From a virus: a DNA stretch of 25,693 nucleotides. This document shows, piece after piece, positions 16,060-23,005 of this stretch. The notes beneath the pieces were generated by a model, which worked only from the letters and a program-made list of their open reading frames with translations, did no database searches and was not told the DNA's origin. Positions within the stretch are counted from its first letter, which is position 1. Each line of letters opens with the position of its first letter. The stretch spans positions 1-25,693 of IMG/VR virus record IMGVR_UViG_2124908035_000006; one strand, 5' to 3'. The translations under genes and the position numbers were made by a program.

Positions 16060-17587
16060 CAGAATTACCTCCTTCTTCGTCAACGCCCGGCGCATTGTCA
16101 GGCGTTTTAAATTTATTTGGCGTTACCGCGACAGGCGCTACAACTGAAATACCGAGCGTGTCTTTGGCTTTCTTTTCTTCTGCCAATGTCGCATAAAGAT
16201 CGTCTTTATTTATGCCTATCATGTCGCAATACATTTCGTCAGTCAACCAGCCAGCATCGCGCTGCTCAATATAGCCCTGCATGTCTTTGAGCGGATCAAC
16301 CCAATCCCACCTATCCGGCGTATGCATGGCGCGACAAAGATTGTACTGGTTTTCCTTAAAATCAAGTATCGATTTACCAGGTATTTGACCGGTAAGAAAA
16401 CACCATTGCACGAATTTATTATAGACGGGTTGACATAGAGAGCGGATAACGAATTGCTGTTTCTTTTTGTAATACCGGCGTTGGTCCTGCGTGATTACCC
16501 GCGCCGAGGAAAAATTAGCACCCGCAAGGTCTGAGGTCATTTCCTGGTACGATATTCCAAAACCGCGAGCTACTTGCCGCAAGTAAAGCTCAATCAATGC
16601 GCCAAGGGTTTCACGAATATTGTCAGCGCTTTGAATAATTTTAGGTTCTTGCCCGCCCTTCCATATCGCTCCCGGAGAAAGAGAAAAATTTCCATCGGCG
16701 TTCGCGTCTTTTTTTGAAAAAGGCTTATTTGTCTCCGGAATCCACAGAGCAATTGCCGCCTGTATACGGGAAGCGATTAATTTATCTTCTTGCAATTGCG
16801 CCAAATCCCAGAGCGTAGTAAGCACCGGAGCGAGCCAGGGAATCCCTATCCATTGCGTGGCATGCCATTTGTCATAGCAGTGGATCATGTTGTTTGCAGG
16901 GAGAGAAAAGAACATCCACGTTACAAGGTCTTGAAAGAAATATTCAAGCGGTTCGCCAAAATCATTTATCTTTACGCCGTTGTAAATCATAGGAACCGAA
17001 GGCATGGCGTAATTGTCATGCGAAAATTCGATATACGATTGATCGATGACCTGAAAAGCAAAAGGAAGCAAGTTGCCTTTCGGGGCCGGGACCATATTTA
17101 AAAACATTCCGCCCGATACGCTTAGGTTGGCAATGTATTTAGCCTGAATTTCATAAAAATTATCATGATTGGGGCGCAAACATTCATCAGCAAACCGCTC
17201 CCAGAGTTTGTCAAGAAGCTTTTCGAGGTCAACCAGTGAATTACCGTTTTTATCTTGTGCTTTGGATCGAGGCTGAATTCCTGTCCCGATTACCTGCGTT
17301 TGCAGCACCCGCACGCATGACCGGGCGTATGGGTCCGTATCGTAGGCCCGTTTTGCCCGAGCAAAGAGCCTCCGGTACTCAAGGCGGTAAATATTCTGAT
17401 CGACAAGGACTGTAGGAGACCAATCGGCACGATTAGCGGATAAATCGGCAGCGGGGTAATAGCGCTCCATTATTTTACCGATTTCGCGGGAAAAATGGGC
17501 GTTAAAACGCGCATCTGGAGGCATTACACCGCGCCGAAACATGCTGAAATTGTCAATTTCCCGCTTAATATTGCCAAAAATACTCAT
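16046..17587 (-). CDS. Lambda-family portal protein, 513 aa
   Basis: Typical of the lambda gpB-type portal: an N-terminal RLEYRRLFARAKRAYDTDPY segment (about residues 67-86), then ARSCVRVLQTQVIGTGIQPR (about 87-106). Both match conserved parts of this family. Central segments WKGGQEPKIIQSADNIRETL and YLRQVARGFGISYQEMTSDL (the latter about 342-361) continue the match. Length is normal. Twelve copies form the ring through which DNA is packaged. It starts at ATG 17585-17587 overlapping the gpW stop (TAATG) and its last 14 bases overlap the capsid start; the ribosome site of the capsid gene lies inside the end of this gene. Confidence 0.92.
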   Translation of the reverse strand: MSIFGNIKREIDNFSMFRRGVMPPDARFNAHFSREIGKIMERYYPAADLSANRADWSPTVLVDQNIYRLEYRRLFARAKRAYDTDPYARSCVRVLQTQVIGTGIQPRSKAQDKNGNSLVDLEKLLDKLWERFADECLRPNHDNFYEIQAKYIANLSVSGGMFLNMVPAPKGNLLPFAFQVIDQSYIEFSHDNYAMPSVPMIYNGVKINDFGEPLEYFFQDLVTWMFFSLPANNMIHCYDKWHATQWIGIPWLAPVLTTLWDLAQLQEDKLIASRIQAAIALWIPETNKPFSKKDANADGNFSLSPGAIWKGGQEPKIIQSADNIRETLGALIELYLRQVARGFGISYQEMTSDLAGANFSSARVITQDQRRYYKKKQQFVIRSLCQPVYNKFVQWCFLTGQIPGKSILDFKENQYNLCRAMHTPDRWDWVDPLKDMQGYIEQRDAGWLTDEMYCDMIGINKDDLYATLAEEKKAKDTLGISVVAPVAVTPNKFKTPDNAPGVDEEGGNSDANK

Positions 17588-17790
17588 TAAAAATACCCCT
17601 TTGGAGGGAAAACAACAGGGTAAATACCGCCTTGCTCATCATTATCCATCATGCGTTTTGCTTCGATTTGGGCCTTGGTATCCTGATAGTCAATGCGCCT
17701 GTCGCCTATGGTAAGCGATTTAATACCGCGTTTAGCATTTAAAGCAGCGGACGCTTCTGCATCGGTGACATTTGTGTCTGTAAAGGCCAT
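17587..17790 (-). CDS. gpW-like head-tail joining protein, 67 aa
   Basis: 67 aa, as in the lambda gpW family. The start MAFTDTNVTDAEASAALNAK, a central RGIKSLTIGDRRIDYQD (about residues 21-37) and the helix TKAQIEAKRMMD have the helix-strand-strand-helix order of that family. gpW lies directly before the portal in lambda too. It joins the filled head to the tail connector. The start at 17788-17790 has GGGGGT upstream, and that site is within ten bases of the U tract of the leader terminator. Confidence 0.82.
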   Translation of the reverse strand: MAFTDTNVTDAEASAALNAKRGIKSLTIGDRRIDYQDTKAQIEAKRMMDNDEQGGIYPVVFPPKGYF

Positions 17791-17802
17791 GTTGACCCCC
17801 GG

Positions 17803-17862
17803 AAATAAAAAAGGCCCCGTTCGAAATGACGTTCCGAAGAAACGTTAATTCGAACAGAGCCT
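17803..17862 (-). terminator. Rho-independent terminator in the gpW leader
   Basis: On the minus strand GGCTCTGTTCGAA pairs with TTCGAACGGGGCC as a 13-bp helix (two or three G-U pairs). After a small internal loop ACGTT pairs with AACGT around a cUUCGg tetraloop. The stem is followed by TTTTTTATTT. The U tract ends only about 12 bases before the gpW start codon, so it may act as an attenuator for the late operon or end the terminase transcript. Confidence 0.8.
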
Positions 17863-17885
17863 ACCAAAAAGAGCAAATACTATTT

Positions 17886-17899
17886 GGGCTTTTATGCCC
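17886..17899 (-). promoter_or_regulatory. Small leader hairpin
   Basis: Minus-strand GGGC-ATAAAA-GCCC, a 4-bp stem about 5-18 bases after the predicted transcription start of the promoter at 17911-17940. It is the first of two hairpins in the leader; its role is unknown. Confidence 0.4.
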
Positions 17900-17910
17900 T
17901 ATCTAAACCA

Positions 17911-17940
17911 ATTATATATTAAAGCAATATAAGAAGTCAA
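17911..17940 (-). promoter_or_regulatory. Strong minus-strand promoter for the morphogenesis operon
   Basis: TTGACT (17935-17940), 18-base spacer, perfect TATAAT (17911-17916), in the AT-rich region after the 69-aa gene. It points to gpW, portal and capsid genes. The predicted start is near 17904, giving a leader of about 114 bases that contains both hairpins. Confidence 0.7.
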
Positions 17941-17953
17941 TATAAAAATTAAA

Positions 17954-18163
17954 TTACCTCTCAAAAATAATTAATAGCTCATTTCCGCCCTGTTGTATTG
18001 AGGAATGATAAAGCCATCCTTCTTTTTGATGAGCGACAATAACCAACTCCGATTCCCCGAGCGTGGTCTTGACTGTTTTTTGTTCCAGGTCGGGCCCCAC
18101 AGTTGAACTCGCCTCAATCAATGGCCGTTTCGACAGTTGCCCTTTGAAATTATGGTCTCCCAT
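17954..18163 (-). CDS. Hypothetical phage protein, 69 aa
   Basis: Start ATG 18161-18163 with GGGGCAGGT upstream, two bases after the stop of the 129-aa gene. The sequence is soluble and strand-like (LGESELVIVAHQKEGWLYHS, about residues 35-54) and ends NELLIIFER. No family recognised. It sits between the terminase and the late promoter, so it may be a packaging accessory protein, but nothing in it shows that. Confidence 0.6.
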   Translation of the reverse strand: MGDHNFKGQLSKRPLIEASSTVGPDLEQKTVKTTLGESELVIVAHQKEGWLYHSSIQQGGNELLIIFER

Positions 18164-18164
18164 G

Positions 18165-18554
18165 TTAAACCTGCCCCTCTATTGTTTTTTTTGATACAAC
18201 AACATCAAAAGAACCGTAATTTTTAATTTCATAACAAAGTTTTTCTCCAATTTCTTCTAATATAGACATTTTAATTTCATTTTTCAAATCGTTTAATATC
18301 CTTTTTTCAATGTTTATGGTTTCCCTTTTTTCTTTATAATATTTTAACTTTTTGGTGTAATCATCTTCCAGGTCTTTGCCGCTTTTTTTAATTTTTGATA
18401 TTATACTTTCAGCATAAGTAACTTCTGAACCAAGTTTTTCCCCGGCTTGCGCGCAGGAATATATCCAGTCTCTTAATTTTTTTTCTGTTAATAACTCTTC
18501 TATTGATTTTCTTACAATTTCTTGAATTTCATCAAACATTTCTTCGTTTAACAT
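18165..18554 (-). CDS. Coiled-coil hypothetical protein, 129 aa
   Basis: 129 aa, strongly Lys/Glu-rich, with a heptad-like stretch SIISKIKKSGKDLEDDYTKK (about residues 50-69) followed by KETINIEKRILNDLKNEIKM. It is almost entirely helical. It begins at ATG 18552-18554, directly after the large-terminase stop, so the two are coupled. No catalytic motif. It looks more AT-rich than the terminase by eye. A partner of the terminase or a capsid-assembly helper is possible, but unsupported. Confidence 0.6.
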   Translation of the reverse strand: MLNEEMFDEIQEIVRKSIEELLTEKKLRDWIYSCAQAGEKLGSEVTYAESIISKIKKSGKDLEDDYTKKLKYYKEKRETINIEKRILNDLKNEIKMSILEEIGEKLCYEIKNYGSFDVVVSKKTIEGQV

Positions 18555-20477
18555 TTAAAAACCTCTCCCTCTTGCCCAGCGTGATTGTATACCTGCTAAA
18601 AAATCATTTACTATTGGTTTCGGTTCGTCCAATGCTTCCCCGCGCTTGATTCTCTCCTCGTTCTCTATTTGCTGCCGTGCATCCTGCGCTTGCTCTCTCC
18701 GTACCGCGTCAACTTCCTCACCATTGTATAAAACTTCATCTACTCCAGAAATAATAAGCGCTGCTTGAATATAATTTTCGCAGTCCCTGAAATGGTCGGC
18801 GCCGCCCTTCATCCATTTTTTTACCGTGTTTCCGTACCGATCGACTTCCTCTTTTTCGTATTGCTTCACAAACTGGTTTAAATAATCGGTCGGCACATCT
18901 TCCGGTAAGTGCCAGTTCGATAATTCAGCGTCCGCCGCGACGATCCGGGCCAGGTTTTCAGTGTTTCCGAAATAGATGTCATCCTTCCCAGCCTTTACCA
19001 GCGGGTGGAGACGGTCCTTGGCCCCTATGTACGCAAATACCCCGTCCAGGTGCCCGGCAATGTAGTCAACGTAGTTTGCCTTGTGCCCTCCCCGGTCGAT
19101 CAGCCCAAAATTAATAAACAAGCGTCGGCCATCAGCCGTAAACAGTTCCCGGCGCTCAATCCGTTTTTTTACCGTTTGAAAAACCGCCTCAAAATTCTGT
19201 TCCGCCCCCATTTCGCATGGAATGTAATCGCAGTCAAGCAACCAGCTTTCCTTCCCGCTGCCGTACCCGCGCATTACAAAATAATATCCTTTATCCTGCG
19301 TATCGATGCCGACAAAGATCGCCAGTACGCCAGAGGGAAGGGATTCGTCCTTCATGGTATACCGGGCGCATTTGGCTATTAGCCAGCTTGTCGGGCGCTC
19401 CTCGGCCCGGAGACTCCAAAACTCAGCCATGTCCTCGTTTAAAAAATCTTTCAATAGAATTGGATTCCCGGACCGCGACGCCTCGAAAAACCGCGCCAAG
19501 CATTCCGACCACTTAAAAGAAAAATCTATTAGACGGTTCCACCGAAAAGAAACGGTCTGTGTCTGTTTGCGCTTCGTTACAAGCTCCCCAGTGGCGCTTA
19601 AAACTTCATCAATGGTTTTCCATACCCCTCGCTCGTTCGTCGCGGCCCGTGCGCTCTCCGGTACGTCGTTCCCGCAATTCACGCACTCATACCGCGCTGC
19701 GGTGTCGTTTCGTATGCGCTGGGGATTGTGATCAAACTCTTTCGCCTCATTCGGTAATTCTTTTATCTGTTTCAAATCATAAATTTGATAGTGCCCACAT
19801 TTCGGACACGGCCAGAACCATTCCAAATTTAAAACACCAGGCCTATACATTTCCCGGTGCAGCGGATCGCCTACTTCAAGCGGGCTACTCTCAAAGACCG
19901 CCGATTTATTCCCGGTCCGGTTGTATGCTTCCTGCCTACCTCGGGCTATTTTAACAACGTCGAAGTCACAGTCTCTGTACTTTGCAAGCTCCGAAAGATA
20001 AATATGGCCAGAAGGATGGGACGCAATATCATCACGCACACGAGCGGAACCAACACGGACAATAGAGTTGTTAAGGGAGAATTTCTTAATAGTAAGATCA
20101 TCAGGATTACCAGACCACAAAGAACGCAATGCAGGTACTTCGTAAAGGCTCGGCCTAAATCTATCTTGGAAAACATCTTCCACCGTCTCTTTCTTGGCGT
20201 AAATGCAAAGTGAATTTATCGGTCGTGTAGCCTGTAACCACCACAAAATAACCTCGGCAATGAGCGATTTTCCAAACTGTACGCACCCGCAAAGAATAAC
20301 CGTATCGTACCGCGTAATCGCATCCATCGGTTCACGTTGCCAGCGGTAGGGGATGAACTGCTTGGATGGATTGGCGTATCCTTTGACCAGGTGAAAGTTT
20401 TCCTCTGCCCATTGGGAAGGGAGAACAAACTCAGGGATCTCGTAGATGCCCTGCTCGTATTCAGATAATTTAATCAT
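18555..20477 (-). CDS. Terminase large subunit, GpA type, 640 aa
   Basis: Start at ATG 20475-20477; the TTG one codon earlier has no better site, and no Shine-Dalgarno precedes either. The ATPase domain has ILCGCVQFGKSLIAEV with the Walker A GCVQFGKS at 64-71. Walker B lies at HIYLSELAKY, where the usual Asp-Glu reads Ser162-Glu163, so the catalytic Glu remains. Cysteine pairs CPKCG (224/227) and CVNCG (265/268) form the zinc ribbon typical of this family. The nuclease part has FVGIDTQ (Asp392), LIDRGG (Asp461) and DHFRDCENY near the C-terminus. It drives DNA packaging and cuts genome ends, normally at cos sites in this family. Confidence 0.93.
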   Translation of the reverse strand: MIKLSEYEQGIYEIPEFVLPSQWAEENFHLVKGYANPSKQFIPYRWQREPMDAITRYDTVILCGCVQFGKSLIAEVILWWLQATRPINSLCIYAKKETVEDVFQDRFRPSLYEVPALRSLWSGNPDDLTIKKFSLNNSIVRVGSARVRDDIASHPSGHIYLSELAKYRDCDFDVVKIARGRQEAYNRTGNKSAVFESSPLEVGDPLHREMYRPGVLNLEWFWPCPKCGHYQIYDLKQIKELPNEAKEFDHNPQRIRNDTAARYECVNCGNDVPESARAATNERGVWKTIDEVLSATGELVTKRKQTQTVSFRWNRLIDFSFKWSECLARFFEASRSGNPILLKDFLNEDMAEFWSLRAEERPTSWLIAKCARYTMKDESLPSGVLAIFVGIDTQDKGYYFVMRGYGSGKESWLLDCDYIPCEMGAEQNFEAVFQTVKKRIERRELFTADGRRLFINFGLIDRGGHKANYVDYIAGHLDGVFAYIGAKDRLHPLVKAGKDDIYFGNTENLARIVAADAELSNWHLPEDVPTDYLNQFVKQYEKEEVDRYGNTVKKWMKGGADHFRDCENYIQAALIISGVDEVLYNGEEVDAVRREQAQDARQQIENEERIKRGEALDEPKPIVNDFLAGIQSRWARGRGF

Positions 20478-20523
20478 CAATAATTTTGTTTTTAATTAAT
20501 AAGTTTTCAATAAATTTATAAAA

Positions 20524-20618
20524 GGTAGCAAGCCGGACTATGCGGCATCTCACCCGATATGTCTATCCGCTTATCAGGGCAACGCCAGTGCGCTATAAAC
20601 ATATTTCTGCTTGCTACC
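20524..20618 (-). ncRNA. Structured RNA candidate filling the TerS-TerL gap
   Basis: Read on the minus strand, GGTAGCAAGC (20609-20618) pairs perfectly with GCTTGCTACC (20524-20533). Inside, ATATGTTTAT pairs with ATAGACATAT over ten pairs (one G-U), closing a short hairpin AGCGC/GCGTT. CGGG with GTCCG forms a further arm, and GCGG with CCGC could make a pseudoknot between the arms. The element begins three bases after the TerS stop and ends 46 bases before the TerL start; it is followed by TTTTATAAATTTATT. No tRNA T-loop, hammerhead, or other ribozyme core that I know fits. It could be a cis-regulator, a processed RNA or a packaging-related DNA/RNA site. Pairing was worked out by eye, not computed. 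Confidence 0.5.
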
Positions 20619-20621
20619 CAG

Positions 20622-21113
20622 TTAAATCCTGTTCTTTACATACGTGTTCATCGCCGCCCGAACTACCTTGTTCCAATATTTTTGACATACTTCAATCGGT
20701 TGCCCAGCAATCTCATTCAGGTTCATCTTTGCATAGCCCATGAGATAATCTTTCAGGTCCGCCGCCCGCGCTGCGAGAAACTCCCGATGATCCTGAATTG
20801 GCATAGTGTTTTTCTTTGCCGTCTCAATGTCCATTTCCAACTTTTTACATTGCAGCCGAAGCTTATCCGCTTCGAGATCTGTTCTATCGCTGCCTTTTTC
20901 TTTTTGTTGCTCAAGCCGCCATGCAAAGACGGCCCCCAGGTCATATGTCTTGTCATCGTTGCGGGGACATTTCCACATACCAAGGGATTGTGCCTGCATC
21001 CCGAAAATAAGCGCCGCGTCTTTTTGCGTACACCGGCGCGGATCGATGCGCTTTGACAACAATGCAACTGGATTTTTGTTGCGGGTTTTTTTGCGGTCTA
21101 TTTTTTTCTTCAT
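20622..21113 (-). CDS. Terminase small subunit, Nu1-like, 163 aa
   Basis: Directly upstream of the large terminase. The N-terminal 60 residues are basic and carry a likely helix-turn-helix (CTQKDAALIFGMQAQSLGMW, about residues 28-47), as in lambda Nu1. A long helix follows with LEADKLRLQCKKLEMDIETA (about 80-99), matching the helical linker of Nu1-type proteins, then the C-terminal part thought to contact the large subunit. Start ATG 21111-21113 with GGGGTGATGG upstream. It would bind the packaging site and recruit the large subunit. Confidence 0.8.
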   Translation of the reverse strand: MKKKIDRKKTRNKNPVALLSKRIDPRRCTQKDAALIFGMQAQSLGMWKCPRNDDKTYDLGAVFAWRLEQQKEKGSDRTDLEADKLRLQCKKLEMDIETAKKNTMPIQDHREFLAARAADLKDYLMGYAKMNLNEIAGQPIEVCQKYWNKVVRAAMNTYVKNRI

Positions 21114-21242
21114 TTTATACCATCACCCCGTATTTAAACCGTTAAGTTGCGCTAAAGTGCCTAAATTTGAAAGATTTCACGTAAAAAATGAAAGCGCTCG
21201 GCTTGAACCTCATTAAAAATACTTGGAGGAGGACCCGTTGTG
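21114..21242 (-). other. Non-coding gap before the small terminase gene
   Basis: About 129 bases between the 50-aa gene and TerS. On the plus strand it has GGAGGAGGACC (21224-21234) and an AT-rich stretch; no promoter with two good boxes is visible. A 23-codon frame is present but has no ribosome site. In lambda-type phages cos lies next to the small terminase gene, so this gap is a reasonable place to look for the packaging site; nothing in the sequence proves it. Confidence 0.4.
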
Positions 21243-21395
21243 TCATTTTGAAACAATGCATTCCTTTACCGCCTGCCCCTGGTCAGGCTTGCCCTGCTCT
21301 TGCTTGTTGATATAGTCAATGATCTCATTGATCTTTTCTGCCGTGTCCCTGTCCTGCCCTGGTCTGTATGTGTTGATGTTAATGGGGTCAATCAT
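21243..21395 (-). CDS. Small hypothetical protein, 50 aa, after the glycosyltransferase
   Basis: The ATG (21393-21395) lies inside the last codons of the glycosyltransferase gene, an 8-base overlap (ATGATTGA), and the frame runs to TGA at 21243-21245. It reads MIDPINININTYRP-like at the start (MIDPININTYRPGQ exactly), then an acidic helix AEKINEIIDYINKQ (about residues 19-32) and a KECIVSK end. Coupled translation and sensible amino-acid use suggest a real gene. It may act with the glycosyltransferase, but there is no motif to say so. Confidence 0.55.
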   Translation of the reverse strand: MIDPININTYRPGQDRDTAEKINEIIDYINKQEQGKPDQGQAVKECIVSK

Positions 21396-22737
21396 GTATG
21401 CTTAACCTTTCGTTATAGAGCTTGAGTATTGTCTGCTCGTAGTTGCTTGTCCATTGCTTCGAGTTATCGAATGACAACATGGTATTGGCTATGTATTGTG
21501 CTCGTGCTGATAATTGCCTGCGTTTCTTTACCTCATTATAATTTATGGCATAGAGACCCGTTTGAATATGTGCATCGTTGCCATGCCTATGCTGTCTCTT
21601 ATTATCGTTATAGATAATGGGTATGCCCATTGATAGGGCGTCCTGTAGCAGTGCATGCGCAGGCCATTGATCAGTGTCTACTATGGCATCAAACATCTCA
21701 AGCATTGTTTTGTATGGGATGTTGAGATTGAGTATTGATATACGATTGTGGTTGGCGATTGAATGCATTGACATTATTTCATCTGTCTTTTCTTGAGTAT
21801 ATTGCATACCCAGGCGTGCATAGACCAGCTCAATATCTTTTCTTTGCGTTAATATTTCGTCGTAAAATTGAATGTCGCTTTTATTTATCTTGCATGGTGA
21901 TGATAGACATCCTATCGTTATTGAATCGTCTGGCTTTTGAGTCTGGAAATATGGCATCCCGGGAATGTGTAGATCAAAACAATCAAGCCCCGTATCAAAA
22001 GGGTATCCAAGCATTGTTATTTGAATCGGGCAAGGTCTCTGACAGAATAGGTTGAGGCGCTTGCCCCCGTTTGTATGCCCGCCAAGATCAACAAATATTT
22101 GTACTTGGTTTTCCCGTAGTTGCTTAAAAATATCATCGCTCGGCATTGGGTATTCTGATTGCTGATTTTGAGCGTAAATGAAATGGTCGCATTCCTTTTG
22201 AATCGCTTTTGTGATTGAGTCTTCCTTGTCTGAGGTATGATAAATATACGTTTCGAATTTCTCTTTGTTTGTTGCTTTTATAATATGCAAAAAAGCATTG
22301 CCAATAGAATGATTGTAAAGGTCTTCTGAAATGTAGGCAATTTTGATTTTGTCTTGCGGTAGAATGGCCAATCCACCTATTGTAGAATCGTAATACGGTT
22401 CTATGTGCAATCGTTGACTTGCTGATATGCCTAAATAATCGCAGCATAGCCAATAATTTGAAATTGCTTGAACCTGTAATATGCGGGGGCAACCGGGGGT
22501 ATAAATTATCTGTTCAAAAAGGTCTTTTGCTTTTTGAGTGAATCCGGTTTGAATTAAATTATATCCGTAATTAAATTGAACTTGTAAATCGTTTGGAAAT
22601 TGCATCATTATCTTTTTTAATTCAACATCGGCTCGAATATAATTTTTATGAGAAAACAGGTTTGCAATGTGCTTAAAGTTAGGACGATTGACCACCTTCT
22701 CCAATCGATCAATGATTTCTCTAATTGGTGCTGTCAT
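21388..22737 (-). CDS. OGT/SPINDLY-type (GT41) glycosyltransferase, 449 aa
   Basis: Start at ATG 22735-22737 with AAGGAT upstream; an earlier ATG eight codons before lacks such a site. Residues 20-115 are helical and look like one to three degenerate TPR repeats (e.g. LQVQFNYGYNLIQTGFTQKA, 51-70). The catalytic part matches the GT41 pattern of O-GlcNAc transferases: KIAYISEDLYNHSIGNAFLH (132-151, with His143 at the place of the OGT catalytic His), IFVDLGGHTNGG (214-225), NLFCQRPCPIQITMLGYPFDTG (229-250), then IGCLSSPCKINKSD (Lys283 at the UDP-contacting Lys), and DTDQWPAHALLQDALSMGIPII (354-375). The OGT GHTT motif reads PAHAL, and about 30 residues before Lys283 are missing compared with typical GT41. 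It would transfer a sugar from a UDP-sugar to Ser/Thr or Asn; donor and target are unknown. HMW1C-type N-glycosyltransferases are the closest alternative in the family. Confidence 0.8.
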   Translation of the reverse strand: MTAPIREIIDRLEKVVNRPNFKHIANLFSHKNYIRADVELKKIMMQFPNDLQVQFNYGYNLIQTGFTQKAKDLFEQIIYTPGCPRILQVQAISNYWLCCDYLGISASQRLHIEPYYDSTIGGLAILPQDKIKIAYISEDLYNHSIGNAFLHIIKATNKEKFETYIYHTSDKEDSITKAIQKECDHFIYAQNQQSEYPMPSDDIFKQLRENQVQIFVDLGGHTNGGKRLNLFCQRPCPIQITMLGYPFDTGLDCFDLHIPGMPYFQTQKPDDSITIGCLSSPCKINKSDIQFYDEILTQRKDIELVYARLGMQYTQEKTDEIMSMHSIANHNRISILNLNIPYKTMLEMFDAIVDTDQWPAHALLQDALSMGIPIIYNDNKRQHRHGNDAHIQTGLYAINYNEVKKRRQLSARAQYIANTMLSFDNSKQWTSNYEQTILKLYNERLSIHD

Positions 22738-23005
22738 TTTTATCCTTAGAAAAAAGTTCAAGAGACAGCTGTTCTGCTTTTGCTTTGGTAAGTTTCAGGT
22801 ATTCATCGACCTTTGCACCCATCTTTGCGAAGCATGCCGTTGTCTCTGCCATGATGTATTCCTGTAGGTTCTCGTTAGGTATGCCATCGAAAAGAATAGT
22901 GTCCTTGAATTTGATTTTATATGTGCCATTTGCCTCTTGCGTTGAGGTAAGCTGAACACTGTTGAGCTTCTCGGATAATCTTTCGAGCCTGTTTATTGTT
23001 CTCAT
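22721..23005 (-). CDS. Hypothetical protein, 94 aa
   Basis: 94 aa. A helical N-terminus (TINRLERLSEKLNSVQLTST, about residues 3-22), a middle strand pair (YKIKFKDTILFDGIP) and a helical, Lys-rich C-terminus with VDEYLKLTKAKAEQL (about 66-80). The start ATG overlaps the upstream stop (ATGA), and its own end overlaps the glycosyltransferase start by 17 bases. No family recognised. Confidence 0.65.
   Translation of the reverse strand: MRTINRLERLSEKLNSVQLTSTQEANGTYKIKFKDTILFDGIPNENLQEYIMAETTACFAKMGAKVDEYLKLTKAKAEQLSLELFSKDKNDSTN

Noticed and set aside
17813-17862. tRNA-like GTTCGAA as a tRNA remnant or att site
   Set aside because: The two GTTCGAA copies are the two arms of the terminator stem; there is no acceptor or anticodon arm and no direct repeat of an att type.
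20524-20618. Hammerhead or HDV-type ribozyme
   Set aside because: A CTGATAA and a following GCGG/CCGC stem recall a hammerhead, but the CUGAUGA core and GAAA are not kept; HDV topology does not fit because the 5' strand pairs with the very 3' end.
20559-21056. 165-aa plus-strand frame
   Set aside because: Antisense to the small terminase and crosses the structured-RNA element; no ribosome site.
21142-21213. 23-codon frame upstream of the small terminase
   Set aside because: Starts ATGAGGTTC without a ribosome site; Phe/Lys-rich and short, no support.
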